NCBI GenBank assembly: GCA_038323375.1
Contig: JBBQGV010000014.1
Location: 18,863 to 82,862, forward strand
DNA length: 64,000 nt
From: JABWAJ01 sp038323375
GTDB taxonomy: Bacteria; Bacteroidota; Bacteroidia; Chitinophagales; Saprospiraceae
Reading direction: 5' to 3'
Part shown: positions 1-7,810 of the stretch, piece after piece
How the letters are laid out: each line of letters opens with the position of its first letter
Position numbering within the stretch: the stretch's first letter is position 1
Notes under the pieces: model-generated
Databases searched by the model: none
What the model was told of the DNA's origin: nothing
The model's input: the letters and a program-made list of their open reading frames with translations, nothing else
Translations under genes and position numbers: made by a program

Positions 1-131
1 AAATCCGGACGCCGATTCTGATCAATACCCTTGTTTTTTCAAACAAATGGATGATCGAATTACTTGATACCCGTTGAAGGACAAATAATTCATAATCGGG
101 AGTTTGGTGCGGTTTGTGAGGGCGTCACGCT
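1..131. other. Left edge, no intact gene
   Basis: I see no intact gene here. On the minus strand, bases 1-30 read in one frame as a short NRRPDF-like stretch resembling the C-terminus of OmpA-like domains, but a stop lies a few codons upstream. It could be the last scrap of a duplicated OmpA-type gene continuing to the left of the window, or chance. The rest up to the structured repeat is ordinary AT-rich intergenic sequence. Confidence 0.3.
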
Positions 132-306
132 ATCGGACTATAAAGACGGACACTAATTAGTGTCTGTCCATTTAGTCGGTGTCTGTTCTTTAGAGTTCGA
201 GAGCAAGGCGTGTTTTGCCCCAAAAATGGGAGTTTACTCGCGTAAATGACCAGTTTTGGAGTAAAACACAACGCAGTTATCGGACTATAAAGACAGACAC
301 TAATTA
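132..306. repeat. Structured dispersed repeat, copy A
   Basis: This 175-bp element aligns without gaps to 58092-58265, with about 30 differences counted by eye. It folds as nested inverted repeats: an outer pair near 191-204 and 271-288, a middle stem of 212-225 with 254-267, and an inner hairpin tttac-tcgc-gtaaa at 233-246. Its two ends carry a direct repeat beginning atcggacta (132 and 278). The left end also contains the palindrome acactaattagtgt. The right end supplies the stop codon of the minus-strand gene beginning at 304. It carries no coding capacity. It may be a small non-autonomous mobile element or a BIME-like 3'-end structure; I cannot decide between these. Confidence 0.85.
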
Positions 307-1866
307 ATCGCGAACCAATTCAAAGTCCGTACGCCGGTTTTGAGCGCGGCCACTTTCAGCGCTGTTGGAACCGACTGGTTTATCCGGACCATTGCCAACG
401 ACAATAAAGCGATTTGAGGACATTGAATGCGCCTGAGCCAGGTAGTTCGCCACAGATTGGGCCCGTTTCTGAGAAAGGGCTATATTGGAAGCGCGGTTAC
501 CCACATTGTCGGTATTGCCTTCAATACGGATTCTGGAATTTCCAAAAGCTTTCGCAATGTCCACGAATTCTTTGTCAATGATGTATTTCGAATTTTCATC
601 CAGCAAAAACTCACCACTTCGGAAACTGATGCTCACGCGTTTGGTGGCAAAAGCCTCTTTTTCTTTTCCTTCATCGGCAGCAACTTTGGTGAATGCCTTT
701 TGCCCTTCCGCCGCATGTTCGCTCCCGCTGAGAGAAGTAGTCGCAGTGACTAAGCCCGGATAAGCAACTTGGCGAAATAACGGAACACGTCCTTCGATGT
801 AGCCCAGCGCAGCGTACTTTTCAGACATATTGGTGTACAGGTTATTGCCGGTTACGCCTTTGAATCCCGAGTTCAACCCAAAGAAGTTCTGGTTGTCGCC
901 ATGCGTAACCAAACGCACATTGCCAATCATCTGGTCAGCCTCGTCTGTGGACAGCGCCGTGCCGCGTTCTGTGAATTCTTCTGCCAGAATTTGGGCAGCT
1001 TTCCTACGGGATTCCTTAGAAGCATTAATTTCGGCGGCGCCGCGCATCCAGCCTTCATACAGCTTTTGAAGCTTGGCCTTATTTTTTTCAGCATACTCGC
1101 GCTTCGCTAAAAAAACGTCGGCAATGATAAACGAAGCGGAACGGGTGCTTTCCAAAATTCGCGATCCGGGCACTGCTTTTGTGCAAAGGATATCGTCCGG
1201 ACTCCACACCACCGCAGCATCCACATTGCGGCTTTTGAACACTTCCGCTGCGTCAATGGCGTTTGGCTGAGCGACAATCTCAATGTCTTTAGCGGTCAGA
1301 CCACCCGCTTCGAGCAACCAAAGCAGGAAAGAATGCGAAGGCGTCAATTCAGCAACAGCCACTTTTTTACCTTTCAGGTCAGAGACTTTTGTGATGCCGG
1401 GCCGGGCAACTACGGCATCGCCACCCCTCGACCAGTCGGATTGGAAGACCACAACCGGATCAAAATCAGCAAGTCCGTTTACTTCTGTGGGGAATGCATC
1501 AATGGTTTGCCAAAGCAGGTTGACTTCATCCGCTTTAAACGCATTTCTCGAAGCTTCAAAGTCATCCAGGACTTTAAATTCAACATCAATGCCGTATTCT
1601 TTCGAAAAACGGGACTTGGCGCTGGCTTCAAAGCCTTCGTTGAAATACTGCCCGCCGGCGTATCCACCCCAAGTGACCACGCCGACCTTAATGACGTCGT
1701 CGTCTCCGGCGCTGCTTTTGCCGGAAGACTTTTTTTCTTCTTTGGCTTCCGTTGTGCCGTCACCGGCACCATCCAGAACTCCGGAATATTTCAATCCAAA
1801 AAAAGTACCACCCAAGACTGCCAGAACGATGAGCAGTTTGGAAAAGGTAGTGAGTCGTGCTGCCAT
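304..1866 (-). CDS. ABC-type substrate-binding protein fused to OmpA domain
   Basis: A 520-residue envelope protein. An N-terminal membrane anchor (about residues 8-27) and a charged linker lead into an NMT1/SsuA/phosphate-type periplasmic binding domain (about 58-350, starting IKVGVVTWGGYAGG and with VSDLKGKKVAVAELTPSH). An OmpA/MotB peptidoglycan-binding domain follows (about 405-518, with EGNTDNVGNRASN and RAQNRRTDFEL). No ABC permease or ATPase gene lies nearby, so transport is unlikely. A binding protein tethered to membrane and cell wall suggests sensing or an envelope-stress role, which is inference. It is the last gene of a leftward operon, 9 bp after the preceding gene. Its TAA stop lies inside the structured repeat ending at 306. 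Confidence 0.85.
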   Translation of the reverse strand: MAARLTTFSKLLIVLAVLGGTFFGLKYSGVLDGAGDGTTEAKEEKKSSGKSSAGDDDVIKVGVVTWGGYAGGQYFNEGFEASAKSRFSKEYGIDVEFKVLDDFEASRNAFKADEVNLLWQTIDAFPTEVNGLADFDPVVVFQSDWSRGGDAVVARPGITKVSDLKGKKVAVAELTPSHSFLLWLLEAGGLTAKDIEIVAQPNAIDAAEVFKSRNVDAAVVWSPDDILCTKAVPGSRILESTRSASFIIADVFLAKREYAEKNKAKLQKLYEGWMRGAAEINASKESRRKAAQILAEEFTERGTALSTDEADQMIGNVRLVTHGDNQNFFGLNSGFKGVTGNNLYTNMSEKYAALGYIEGRVPLFRQVAYPGLVTATTSLSGSEHAAEGQKAFTKVAADEGKEKEAFATKRVSISFRSGEFLLDENSKYIIDKEFVDIAKAFGNSRIRIEGNTDNVGNRASNIALSQKRAQSVANYLAQAHSMSSNRFIVVGNGPDKPVGSNSAESGRAQNRRTDFELVRD

Positions 1867-1875
1867 AATTGGTTT

Positions 1876-2910
1876 TTATGATTCAAAAAAGTTGTCGTAC
1901 TGGTTTTTGTGGCTCGTTTCCCGCACAGGCATTTTCATGGGTTCATTCAAATCGAGCACTTCTGTTTCATCGTTTGCCTGAACGAGCAAGCGTTGTTTTT
2001 CTTCGCCCAACAGGAAAGAAACCCCTTCGTTTTCCCACTTTTCCAGCATTTTCAGGCCTTCTTCTTCAAAAATGCCATTCTGGAGATCCACAGAATCCAT
2101 AAATCCGGAAGACATTTCCATAAAACGCTCCATTTCACCAACTTTATTGGCCACGTCTTCTGTGATGGCTTCCATGGCCATATCGAACATGGCACGTTTA
2201 TCCGGATCGCCGGAGATGATGCTCATGGCCGAACGCATGGCACCGTGGCTGGCGTGGATGGCTTTGCGCTCCTGTTCTTTTACGTCTACCTGGTCTTTGA
2301 TGTCTTCCATCAAAACCTGAGAGTTTTCGTACATTTTGGTGAGAACACGGTAGAGGATTTCCATTTTTTTGTACAAATCCTCAAGGCGAATATTGGATTC
2401 CTGAAGTCGGCCTGCGCGGCGCGATTTCAGAATCATCACTGATTGTTTGTTCGTTTCCTTAGCCTTGCTGGCGATGTGCAGGTTGCTTTGGATTTCTTTT
2501 TTGTTGTTGACAATGACTTCCTGCAGCTTGTGCATTTGTCCGCGCAACTGGCTGATCTGGCGGTTCATTTTGCGTAGGTTGTCCGATAAATCCTCGACAT
2601 AGGTTTTAAGGATGCCGATGGGATCAATTTGCACAAAAAGACCGGTCATCCAGCGCATGATGCTTTTATAACCGTACCAGACTAAATTACGCATCTTAGG
2701 GTCGAGTACCATATAAACGATGGCACCGATCGCGACCAGCATCAAGCTCAGGTAGAGCGTATTTTGAGCCAGCGTCAACAAAAATGGCAGAGCCGTATAA
2801 AGCAGAAAGCCGCCGCCCAGTACCACACCGCCCAATACCAGCGCTCCGGTGATGCCTTCGGGGCGTTGCCAAAATGATTTAGCTTTAAATTCTTTGCTGT
2901 AATTTTCCAT
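1876..2910 (-). CDS. Membrane protein with long cytoplasmic coiled coil
   Basis: I do not recognise a named family. The chosen ATG at 2910 gives 344 residues beginning MENYSKEF; an upstream start at 2991 adds an implausible leader. Two hydrophobic segments (about 22-45 and 50-68) are followed by a long heptad-rich region (about 100-240, LSDNLRKMNRQISQLRGQM and onward) and an acidic tail. The shape recalls PspA/TelA/XpaC-type membrane-stress proteins, but I see no diagnostic motif. It sits between a two-helix mini-protein and the binding-protein-OmpA fusion in one operon, so it probably works with them at the inner membrane. Function is unknown. Confidence 0.7.
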   Translation of the reverse strand: MENYSKEFKAKSFWQRPEGITGALVLGGVVLGGGFLLYTALPFLLTLAQNTLYLSLMLVAIGAIVYMVLDPKMRNLVWYGYKSIMRWMTGLFVQIDPIGILKTYVEDLSDNLRKMNRQISQLRGQMHKLQEVIVNNKKEIQSNLHIASKAKETNKQSVMILKSRRAGRLQESNIRLEDLYKKMEILYRVLTKMYENSQVLMEDIKDQVDVKEQERKAIHASHGAMRSAMSIISGDPDKRAMFDMAMEAITEDVANKVGEMERFMEMSSGFMDSVDLQNGIFEEEGLKMLEKWENEGVSFLLGEEKQRLLVQANDETEVLDLNEPMKMPVRETSHKNQYDNFFES

Positions 2911-3008
2911 TAGAAACCGATTGATTTTTCCTTTTGAGCAATTGCCCTGTAAATATAATGCAAGATGTAAAACCCCCATAACAGGAGCCAAAAAACATGC
3001 CGTTCCTT

Positions 3009-3194
3009 TCAGGTTTTCTTCTTCAGCATGCGGGAAATCATATAAACGCCCGCCAATACCAAGGCCACAATGACGGCAAGGTAGATGAGGTTGAAAGCAA
3101 TGGACAACAAGGCCGGTAAAAACCGGATGAGTACGATGGCTGCCAAAGCGATGACGCCAATGCCGACGACTCTGTTGATCTGTTGTTGTTGCAT
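3009..3194 (-). CDS. Small two-helix membrane protein
   Basis: A 61-residue protein. After MQQQQINR it is almost entirely hydrophobic, with two transmembrane helices (about 9-28 and 31-54) and a basic tail (RMLKKKT), so the C-terminus is probably cytoplasmic. The gene begins 5 bp after the stop of the upstream coiled-coil gene and is followed by a 98-bp gap before the next gene. Such tiny hydrophobic proteins often assist a larger membrane partner. I do not recognise a family, and the role is inferred only from the operon. Confidence 0.65.
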   Translation of the reverse strand: MQQQQINRVVGIGVIALAAIVLIRFLPALLSIAFNLIYLAVIVALVLAGVYMISRMLKKKT

Positions 3195-3199
3195 GATCG

Positions 3200-3874
3200 T
3201 TATTTTAAGAAGTTTTTGATATTATCGAGATCGCTGCGAATTTGCTGAACCAGCGCTTCATAAGACGCAACAAAATTACTTCGGGTCGTTTCTACTTTTA
3301 CACTGGCTTCCGTCATTTCCTGCTTCATTTGTTTGGCTTTAGCCTGATCCGCTTCAATTTCGACGGTGAGTTGCTTGATTTGCTCCGCTTTTGCTTTAAT
3401 GGATTCTTCCAGTTTGAGGATGTGTTGTTCTTTTTCCCCAATCTGCTTCGCTTTTTGGTTGTTCACCGCCGTTTCAAACTTCTGCTCTTCCTGTTTTAGC
3501 ACATCAAGGTAGTGCTGACCGGTTTGCAGGAGGCGTTCCACCGTCACGCCCATCGTCTGCGCCATAGCATACGCAGATTGGTAACGGGTTTGTTCGTCCA
3601 TCGGCATTTTTTTTAGCGAATTGAGCGATTGTTTGAATTCCAAATAATCAAACCCCTCCACATTGTTTTGCTCCATTGCCTTGAACAGTACTTCTGTCAG
3701 CTCTGGCACTGCTTTCCCCGGTTCGGAAGACCCTGTTGCAGGCGTGGTGTTCTGCGTTATTTTGGAGGCCGGCTGTTCTTTCAACCCCGCTTTACCTTGC
3801 TGGGGGTCAGACGAAGGCATTTTATTGGAATTTTCTTCTTCAACAACAAAAAGAGACTTCAGATTTTTAAACAT
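3200..3874 (-). CDS. Soluble coiled-coil protein, first gene of the operon
   Basis: About 224 residues from the ATG at 3874 (MFKNLKSLFVVEEEN); an ATG at 3907 would add eleven residues with no obvious merit. A low-complexity Gln/Pro/Thr-rich linker (about 20-65) leads to a helical segment and a long Lys/Glu/Gln-rich coiled coil (about 130-215). There is no signal peptide or membrane segment, so it is probably cytoplasmic. It is the first gene of the operon and overlaps none of its neighbours. The architecture resembles PspA-like or phage-shock adaptor proteins in general form only. I assign no specific function. Confidence 0.65.
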   Translation of the reverse strand: MFKNLKSLFVVEEENSNKMPSSDPQQGKAGLKEQPASKITQNTTPATGSSEPGKAVPELTEVLFKAMEQNNVEGFDYLEFKQSLNSLKKMPMDEQTRYQSAYAMAQTMGVTVERLLQTGQHYLDVLKQEEQKFETAVNNQKAKQIGEKEQHILKLEESIKAKAEQIKQLTVEIEADQAKAKQMKQEMTEASVKVETTRSNFVASYEALVQQIRSDLDNIKNFLK

Positions 3875-4034
3875 GCTTAGAATATTGTGATGTTGCAAAG
3901 ATAACACGTAAATGCGGCGAATGCGTTGCGTGCGTTAGACTAAAAAGGATTAAAACTCTACAAAGGAAGAAAAAAAGCGCTGATTCTACAAAGGAAGCCC
4001 CTAATCCATACTTTTGCGCGATAATCTGTTGCCT

Positions 4035-4775
4035 ATGACTTTCGATGTTACGATTCCTGTACTAAACGAAGAAGCGACGCTTGCGCAAAATGTGCGCATC
4101 CTGCATGCTTTTCTGAAGGAGCATTTCCGAGAACCAGGCCAATGGCGCATTGTCATCGCAGATAATGGCTCTACTGACAAAACACCGGAAATCGGCCAGC
4201 AGTTGATGGCTGAATTTCCGGAAGTTGCTTTCCTCAAAGTGCCAAAAAAAGGCGTTGGCTTAGCGTTAAAAACTTCCTGGAGCCAATCGCAGGCCGACAT
4301 CGTAGGCTATATGGATCTTGATCTGGCGACCGATTTATCCCATTTCCTGGAAGCTTACGAGGCCATCGCGCACAAAAACTACGACATCGTTTATGCCACC
4401 CGCCTGCACTGGCGTTCAAAAGTCATCGGAAGAACCCTGAAACGGGAAATCGCATCCAGGGTTTTCAACTTGTTGCTAAAAATCTACCTCGGTATCCGAT
4501 TTTCAGACGGTATGTGTGGTTTTAAATTCCTGAAACGCAGCTTATACGAGGGGATCTACCAGGGTGGTGCCCAAAACGACGGCTGGTTTTTTTCCACAGA
4601 ACTCTTGGTCGTTTCTGAGTGGAAAGGTCTGAAAATATTTGAATTACCCGTAACATGGACAGACGACACCAGCAGCAGCCGCGTACAGGTGATTCCGCTT
4701 GCTAAAAAATACATCGCCGACATGCGGGCGCTGCGCCGGAAACAATTTACAAAACCCGATTCCTTGTCATCATGA
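4035..4775 (+). CDS. GT2 glycosyltransferase, dolichol-phosphate mannosyltransferase type
   Basis: A family 2 glycosyltransferase of 246 residues from the ATG at 4035 (MTFDVTIPVLNEE). It shows the nucleotide-sugar motif IPVLNEE, then IADNGSTDKT, GVGLALKTS and the metal-binding MDLDLATDL (about 90-100). SDGMCGFKFLKR and NDGWFFSTELL are typical of dolichyl-phosphate mannose or undecaprenyl-phosphate sugar synthases. There is no transmembrane tail, so it should act at the cytoplasmic face of the membrane. It is transcribed divergently from the coiled-coil operon. Its stop overlaps an ATG (ATGA) that opens the decayed transporter fragment downstream. The sugar and acceptor cannot be told from sequence. 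Confidence 0.85.
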   Translation: MTFDVTIPVLNEEATLAQNVRILHAFLKEHFREPGQWRIVIADNGSTDKTPEIGQQLMAEFPEVAFLKVPKKGVGLALKTSWSQSQADIVGYMDLDLATDLSHFLEAYEAIAHKNYDIVYATRLHWRSKVIGRTLKREIASRVFNLLLKIYLGIRFSDGMCGFKFLKRSLYEGIYQGGAQNDGWFFSTELLVVSEWKGLKIFELPVTWTDDTSSSRVQVIPLAKKYIADMRALRRKQFTKPDSLSS

Positions 4776-5060
4776 CTTTTTTGAAACAACTTTCTTCCGA
4801 CCAGGCGGGCATTCTTGCGGTAATCGTGGCCGCGATTTTGTGGAGTATTTACTTATGGCCTAAAACGCACCTTAGCGGTGGAAAGCGCCTTGATCGCCAT
4901 GCTGGAACCCATTCTGAACCCGGTCTGGGTATTCATTGGCTATAAAGAGTGCCCGGCCAACTTAGCCATTATGGGCGGATTGGTCATTATTGCCATGCTG
5001 GTCATTCGGACAATTGCCACTGAACGGGCAAAATTGCGCAGAAAGCAGGCTGCTTTTTGA
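4772..5060 (+). pseudogene. C-terminal remnant of an EamA/DMT transporter, frameshifted
   Basis: Two frames together resemble the last third of a drug/metabolite transporter. The frame opened by ATG 4772 reads DQAGILAVIVAAILW. Near 4840 the similarity moves to another frame, reading VFTYGLKRTLAVES and then LIAMLEPILNPVWVF and AIMGGLVIIAMLVI up to the stop at 5060. EamA proteins have about ten helices; only the last two or three remain, and one frameshift separates the halves. Starting at the GTG at 4878 would give a 60-residue product without the preceding helix. I read this as a decayed gene rather than a small membrane protein. The ATGA overlap with the glycosyltransferase may reflect a lost operon partner. 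Confidence 0.65.
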
Positions 5061-5164
5061 CCGATTTCGGGCAAACTGATTATCTTTCTGCCACTTTGAT
5101 TAATAGACTTGTTGCGACGGTATCATCGCGGGCGCAACAAGTTTAATTTATTCCTGACGCTAAG

Positions 5165-6127
5165 ATGAACCACTCGTTTATTGTTGCTTTGCTTTTGCTT
5201 TCAACTGGAATTTGTGCGCAATCTGCTGCGCCAACCGTTGAAACCATTGCCATTCCAGGAACAAAACAATCCTTCCGGATGGCCCTGCTGCCTGGCGGAA
5301 CCTTCGAGATGGGCAGTCCGGGTACAGAACCTGGACGGGCCGTCAATGAAGGACAGCATAAGGTTGAAGTCAATAGCTTCTGGATTGGCGTACACGAGGT
5401 GACTTTCGATGAGTTCTTTTGTTTTCAGTTCAAAGAATACGACTCCGATGTTGCTGCTACACCGGATTTTAAAGCCGATGCCGTAGCGCGCCCTTCCCCT
5501 CCCTACTACGATTTTACGTACGGCCGGGGAAAAGCCGATGGTTTTCCAGCAACAACCATGACCCAGCAGTCCGCCCTCCGCTATTGCCAGTGGTTGTCTG
5601 ACAAAACGGGCGATTTTTACCGCCTGCCAACGGAAGCAGAATGGGAATACGCCTGCCGCGCCGGCACGAATTCCGCGTACTCCTGGGGCGAAGACGCCTC
5701 TAAAGCGTCCGAATTTGCCTGGTTTTTTGACAACAGCAGCGGTTCTTATCAAAAAACCGGCACGAAAAAGCCCAATCCCTGGGGTTTGTACGATATGCAC
5801 GGCAACGTAATGGAATGGTGCCTGGATTTTTATGTGGAGGACTATTTTCAACGCTTAGATACAGCATCGGTCAACCCATTGATTTTACCCACCAAAAAAC
5901 ACGCGCGCGCTCTGAAAGGCGGTAGTTTTGAAGACGATGCCCCAGCCCTGCGCAGCGCAGCCCGCCGGAAAAGCGACCCGAAATGGCAGGCCCGCGACCC
6001 CCAAATTCCCAAAAGCAAGTGGTGGAATCCAGAGTCGCCATTTGTCGGCTTTCGAATTGTACGGGAAATGAAAAAGGTTTCCAAAGCCGAAAGGGATCGG
6101 TTTTTTGAGCGGGTCATTAAGGATTGA
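5165..6127 (+). CDS. FGE-sulfatase (SUMF1) domain protein, secreted
   Basis: 320 residues with a signal peptide (about 1-19, ending GICAQ). The formylglycine-generating-enzyme fold spans the rest: LLPGGTFEMGS, VNSFWIGVHEVTFDEF, RYCQWLS, FYRLPTEAEWEYACRAG, NPWGLYDMHGNVMEWC and FVGFRIVRE. The two active-site cysteines that follow the GGSF region in true FGE enzymes are absent; that place reads ALRSAARRK. It is therefore probably not a sulfatase activator. It may be a binding or GldJ/GldK-like structural member of the fold, which is common in this phylum. It lies upstream of an oxidoreductase gene, with a hairpin repeat between them. Confidence 0.85.
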   Translation: MNHSFIVALLLLSTGICAQSAAPTVETIAIPGTKQSFRMALLPGGTFEMGSPGTEPGRAVNEGQHKVEVNSFWIGVHEVTFDEFFCFQFKEYDSDVAATPDFKADAVARPSPPYYDFTYGRGKADGFPATTMTQQSALRYCQWLSDKTGDFYRLPTEAEWEYACRAGTNSAYSWGEDASKASEFAWFFDNSSGSYQKTGTKKPNPWGLYDMHGNVMEWCLDFYVEDYFQRLDTASVNPLILPTKKHARALKGGSFEDDAPALRSAARRKSDPKWQARDPQIPKSKWWNPESPFVGFRIVREMKKVSKAERDRFFERVIKD

Positions 6128-6152
6128 CGATGGACGGATACAAGCCCAAGGG

Positions 6153-6192
6153 TTAACCCCCGCTGTGCGGGACAGGCTTTTCTACTTTAACC
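6153..6192 (-). repeat. 40-bp hairpin repeat, inverted copy
   Basis: Its reverse complement matches 21719-21758 at 38 of 40 positions. The only differences fall in the three-base loop of a cccgc-NNN-gcggg hairpin, so the stem is kept while the loop varies. A T/C-rich flank continues as ctactttaacc. Related partial copies occur at 7668-7688 (hairpin half) and 7887-7900 (flank only). This is a small dispersed intergenic repeat, perhaps terminator-like. Confidence 0.75.
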
Positions 6193-6222
6193 TTATCATG
6201 CAACCTTCAACCTTCACTTAAA

Positions 6223-7554
6223 ATGAGTAAAACAACCAGACGCGATTTCATCAAAACGTCCACTGCGGTAACCGGTGGAATGATGCTCGGGGGACTTTCC
6301 TTAGCGCAGGCGGCCAACAGCTTTACGGACGACGCCATCAAAGTGGCGTTGGTCGGCTGCGGCGGACGCGGAACCGGTGCCGCCGTACAAGCCCTCTTGA
6401 CGAAACAAAACGTAAAACTCGTTGCAATGGCCGACGCTTTCCGCCACCGCCTCGACGATGCTTACAAAAGCATTACTGCCGACGACCTCGCCGAAGTGAT
6501 CGGTGTGGAAGGCAACGTAAAAAGCCGGGTAGACGTGCCGGAAGAACGCAAATACGTGGGTTTCGATGCATACAAAAAAGCCATTGCGCACGCTGATGTG
6601 GTGATTTTAGCCACGCCGCCGGGCTTCCGTCCCGATCATTTTGCCGAAGCCGTCGCGCAAGGGAAACAGGTTTTTATGGAAAAACCCGTAGCCACCGATG
6701 CACCCGGCATTCGCAAAGTACTGGAAGCTGCCGAAATGGCAAAGCAAAAAAAACTGAACGTGGTCGTTGGCCTGCAACGCCACTACCAGAAGGTCTATCG
6801 TCAATGGGTGGACATGCTGCAAAACGGCGTCATTGGCGACATCGTCTCCTCTCGGGTGTATTGGAACATGGGCGCGCTATGGGTAAATCCGCGCAAACCA
6901 GACGCCACCGAAATGTCCTACCAAATGACCAACTGGTACTATTTCAACTGGTTGTGCGGCGACCACATCGTAGAGCAGCACGTACACAATATTGATGTTT
7001 CCAATTGGGTGAAACAAGCCTATCCGATCCGCGCGTACGGCAGCGGCGGGCGTCAGGTACGCGTGGGCAAAGAATACGGCGAAATTTTCGACCACCACGT
7101 CGTGGAGTTTGAATACGCCGACGGTTCGCGCATGTTCAGTCAGTGCCGCCAGATTCCGGGCACGAAAGAATCCGTGACGGAAGCTTTTCACGGCACCAAC
7201 GGCACAGCTCCCTGGCCGGGCCGCATCCAGACCCGCAGCGGTTATGCCCTGATGAATTACAACGACAAAGGTGATCCGGATCCTTATCAGAATGAGCACG
7301 ACGAGTTGTTCGCGGCCATTGCGAAATCAGAATACAAATTTGCTGACGCAGAAAACGCTGCAAAAAGCACACTGACCGCCATGATGGGCCGCATGGCCAC
7401 CTACTCCGGCCAACTCATTGAATGGGATGCTGCGCTGAATTCCAAAATCAGCCTGATGCCGGAAAAATTAGACTGGAATGCGAATCCGAAATTGTTGCCC
7501 GGAGCGGATGGATTATACGCCTGCGCTGTGCCGGGGATTACGAAGGTAGTTTAG
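6223..7554 (+). CDS. Gfo/Idh/MocA family oxidoreductase with Tat signal
   Basis: 443 residues. The N-terminus SKTTRRDFIKTS with a following hydrophobic stretch is a twin-arginine export signal. The NAD(P)-binding Rossmann fold follows (VALVGCGGRGTGAAV, about 41-55). The family signature EKPVATDAPGIRKVLEAAE is at about 155-173, and the catalytic-domain region contains GDHIVEQHVHNIDVSNW. Members oxidise or epimerise sugars and inositols, or act as glycosidase-like enzymes with tightly bound cofactor when exported. The substrate is unknown. It stands alone after the FGE-like gene and could share its transcript across the hairpin repeat. Confidence 0.9.
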   Translation: MSKTTRRDFIKTSTAVTGGMMLGGLSLAQAANSFTDDAIKVALVGCGGRGTGAAVQALLTKQNVKLVAMADAFRHRLDDAYKSITADDLAEVIGVEGNVKSRVDVPEERKYVGFDAYKKAIAHADVVILATPPGFRPDHFAEAVAQGKQVFMEKPVATDAPGIRKVLEAAEMAKQKKLNVVVGLQRHYQKVYRQWVDMLQNGVIGDIVSSRVYWNMGALWVNPRKPDATEMSYQMTNWYYFNWLCGDHIVEQHVHNIDVSNWVKQAYPIRAYGSGGRQVRVGKEYGEIFDHHVVEFEYADGSRMFSQCRQIPGTKESVTEAFHGTNGTAPWPGRIQTRSGYALMNYNDKGDPDPYQNEHDELFAAIAKSEYKFADAENAAKSTLTAMMGRMATYSGQLIEWDAALNSKISLMPEKLDWNANPKLLPGADGLYACAVPGITKVV

Positions 7555-7603
7555 ATTTTTGAATAATGTAAAGCACTTCCTTAGTGACCTTTGCGAGGGA
7601 TTG

Positions 7604-7717
7604 TTTCCCGCAAAGGACGCTAAGGATACGCTAAGTCCGCAAAGCAGGACGCCATCCTTAGCGTCCTCCCGTTGTGCGGGACAAGTTTTGCGAGACCTTA
7701 GCGACCTTTGCGGGAAA
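7604..7717. repeat. Nested long palindrome downstream of the oxidoreductase
   Basis: Two perfect 13-bp inverted repeats are nested. The outer arms are 7604-7616 and 7705-7717 (tttcccgcaaagg and its complement). The inner arms are 7615-7627 and 7654-7666 (ggacgctaaggat and its complement). Between them sits a cccg-ttgtg-cggg hairpin at 7668-7680 related to the 40-bp repeat at 6153. The 250-bp gap between the oxidoreductase and apbE holds this structure and no convincing gene. It could act as a terminator or be a mobile palindromic unit. Confidence 0.7.
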
Positions 7718-7810
7718 TTTTGCTACACCAAATCCGCAACGAGCTTGCTGTGTATTCAAACTTATTCATTTTCAGTCAATTAAATCATATTCTTACGTTA
7801 ATTACTTGAA

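Noticed and set aside
1283..1981. Long plus-strand open frame opposite the binding-protein-OmpA gene
   Set aside because: It mirrors the real gene's codons on the other strand, has no recognisable domain, and crosses two gene ends.
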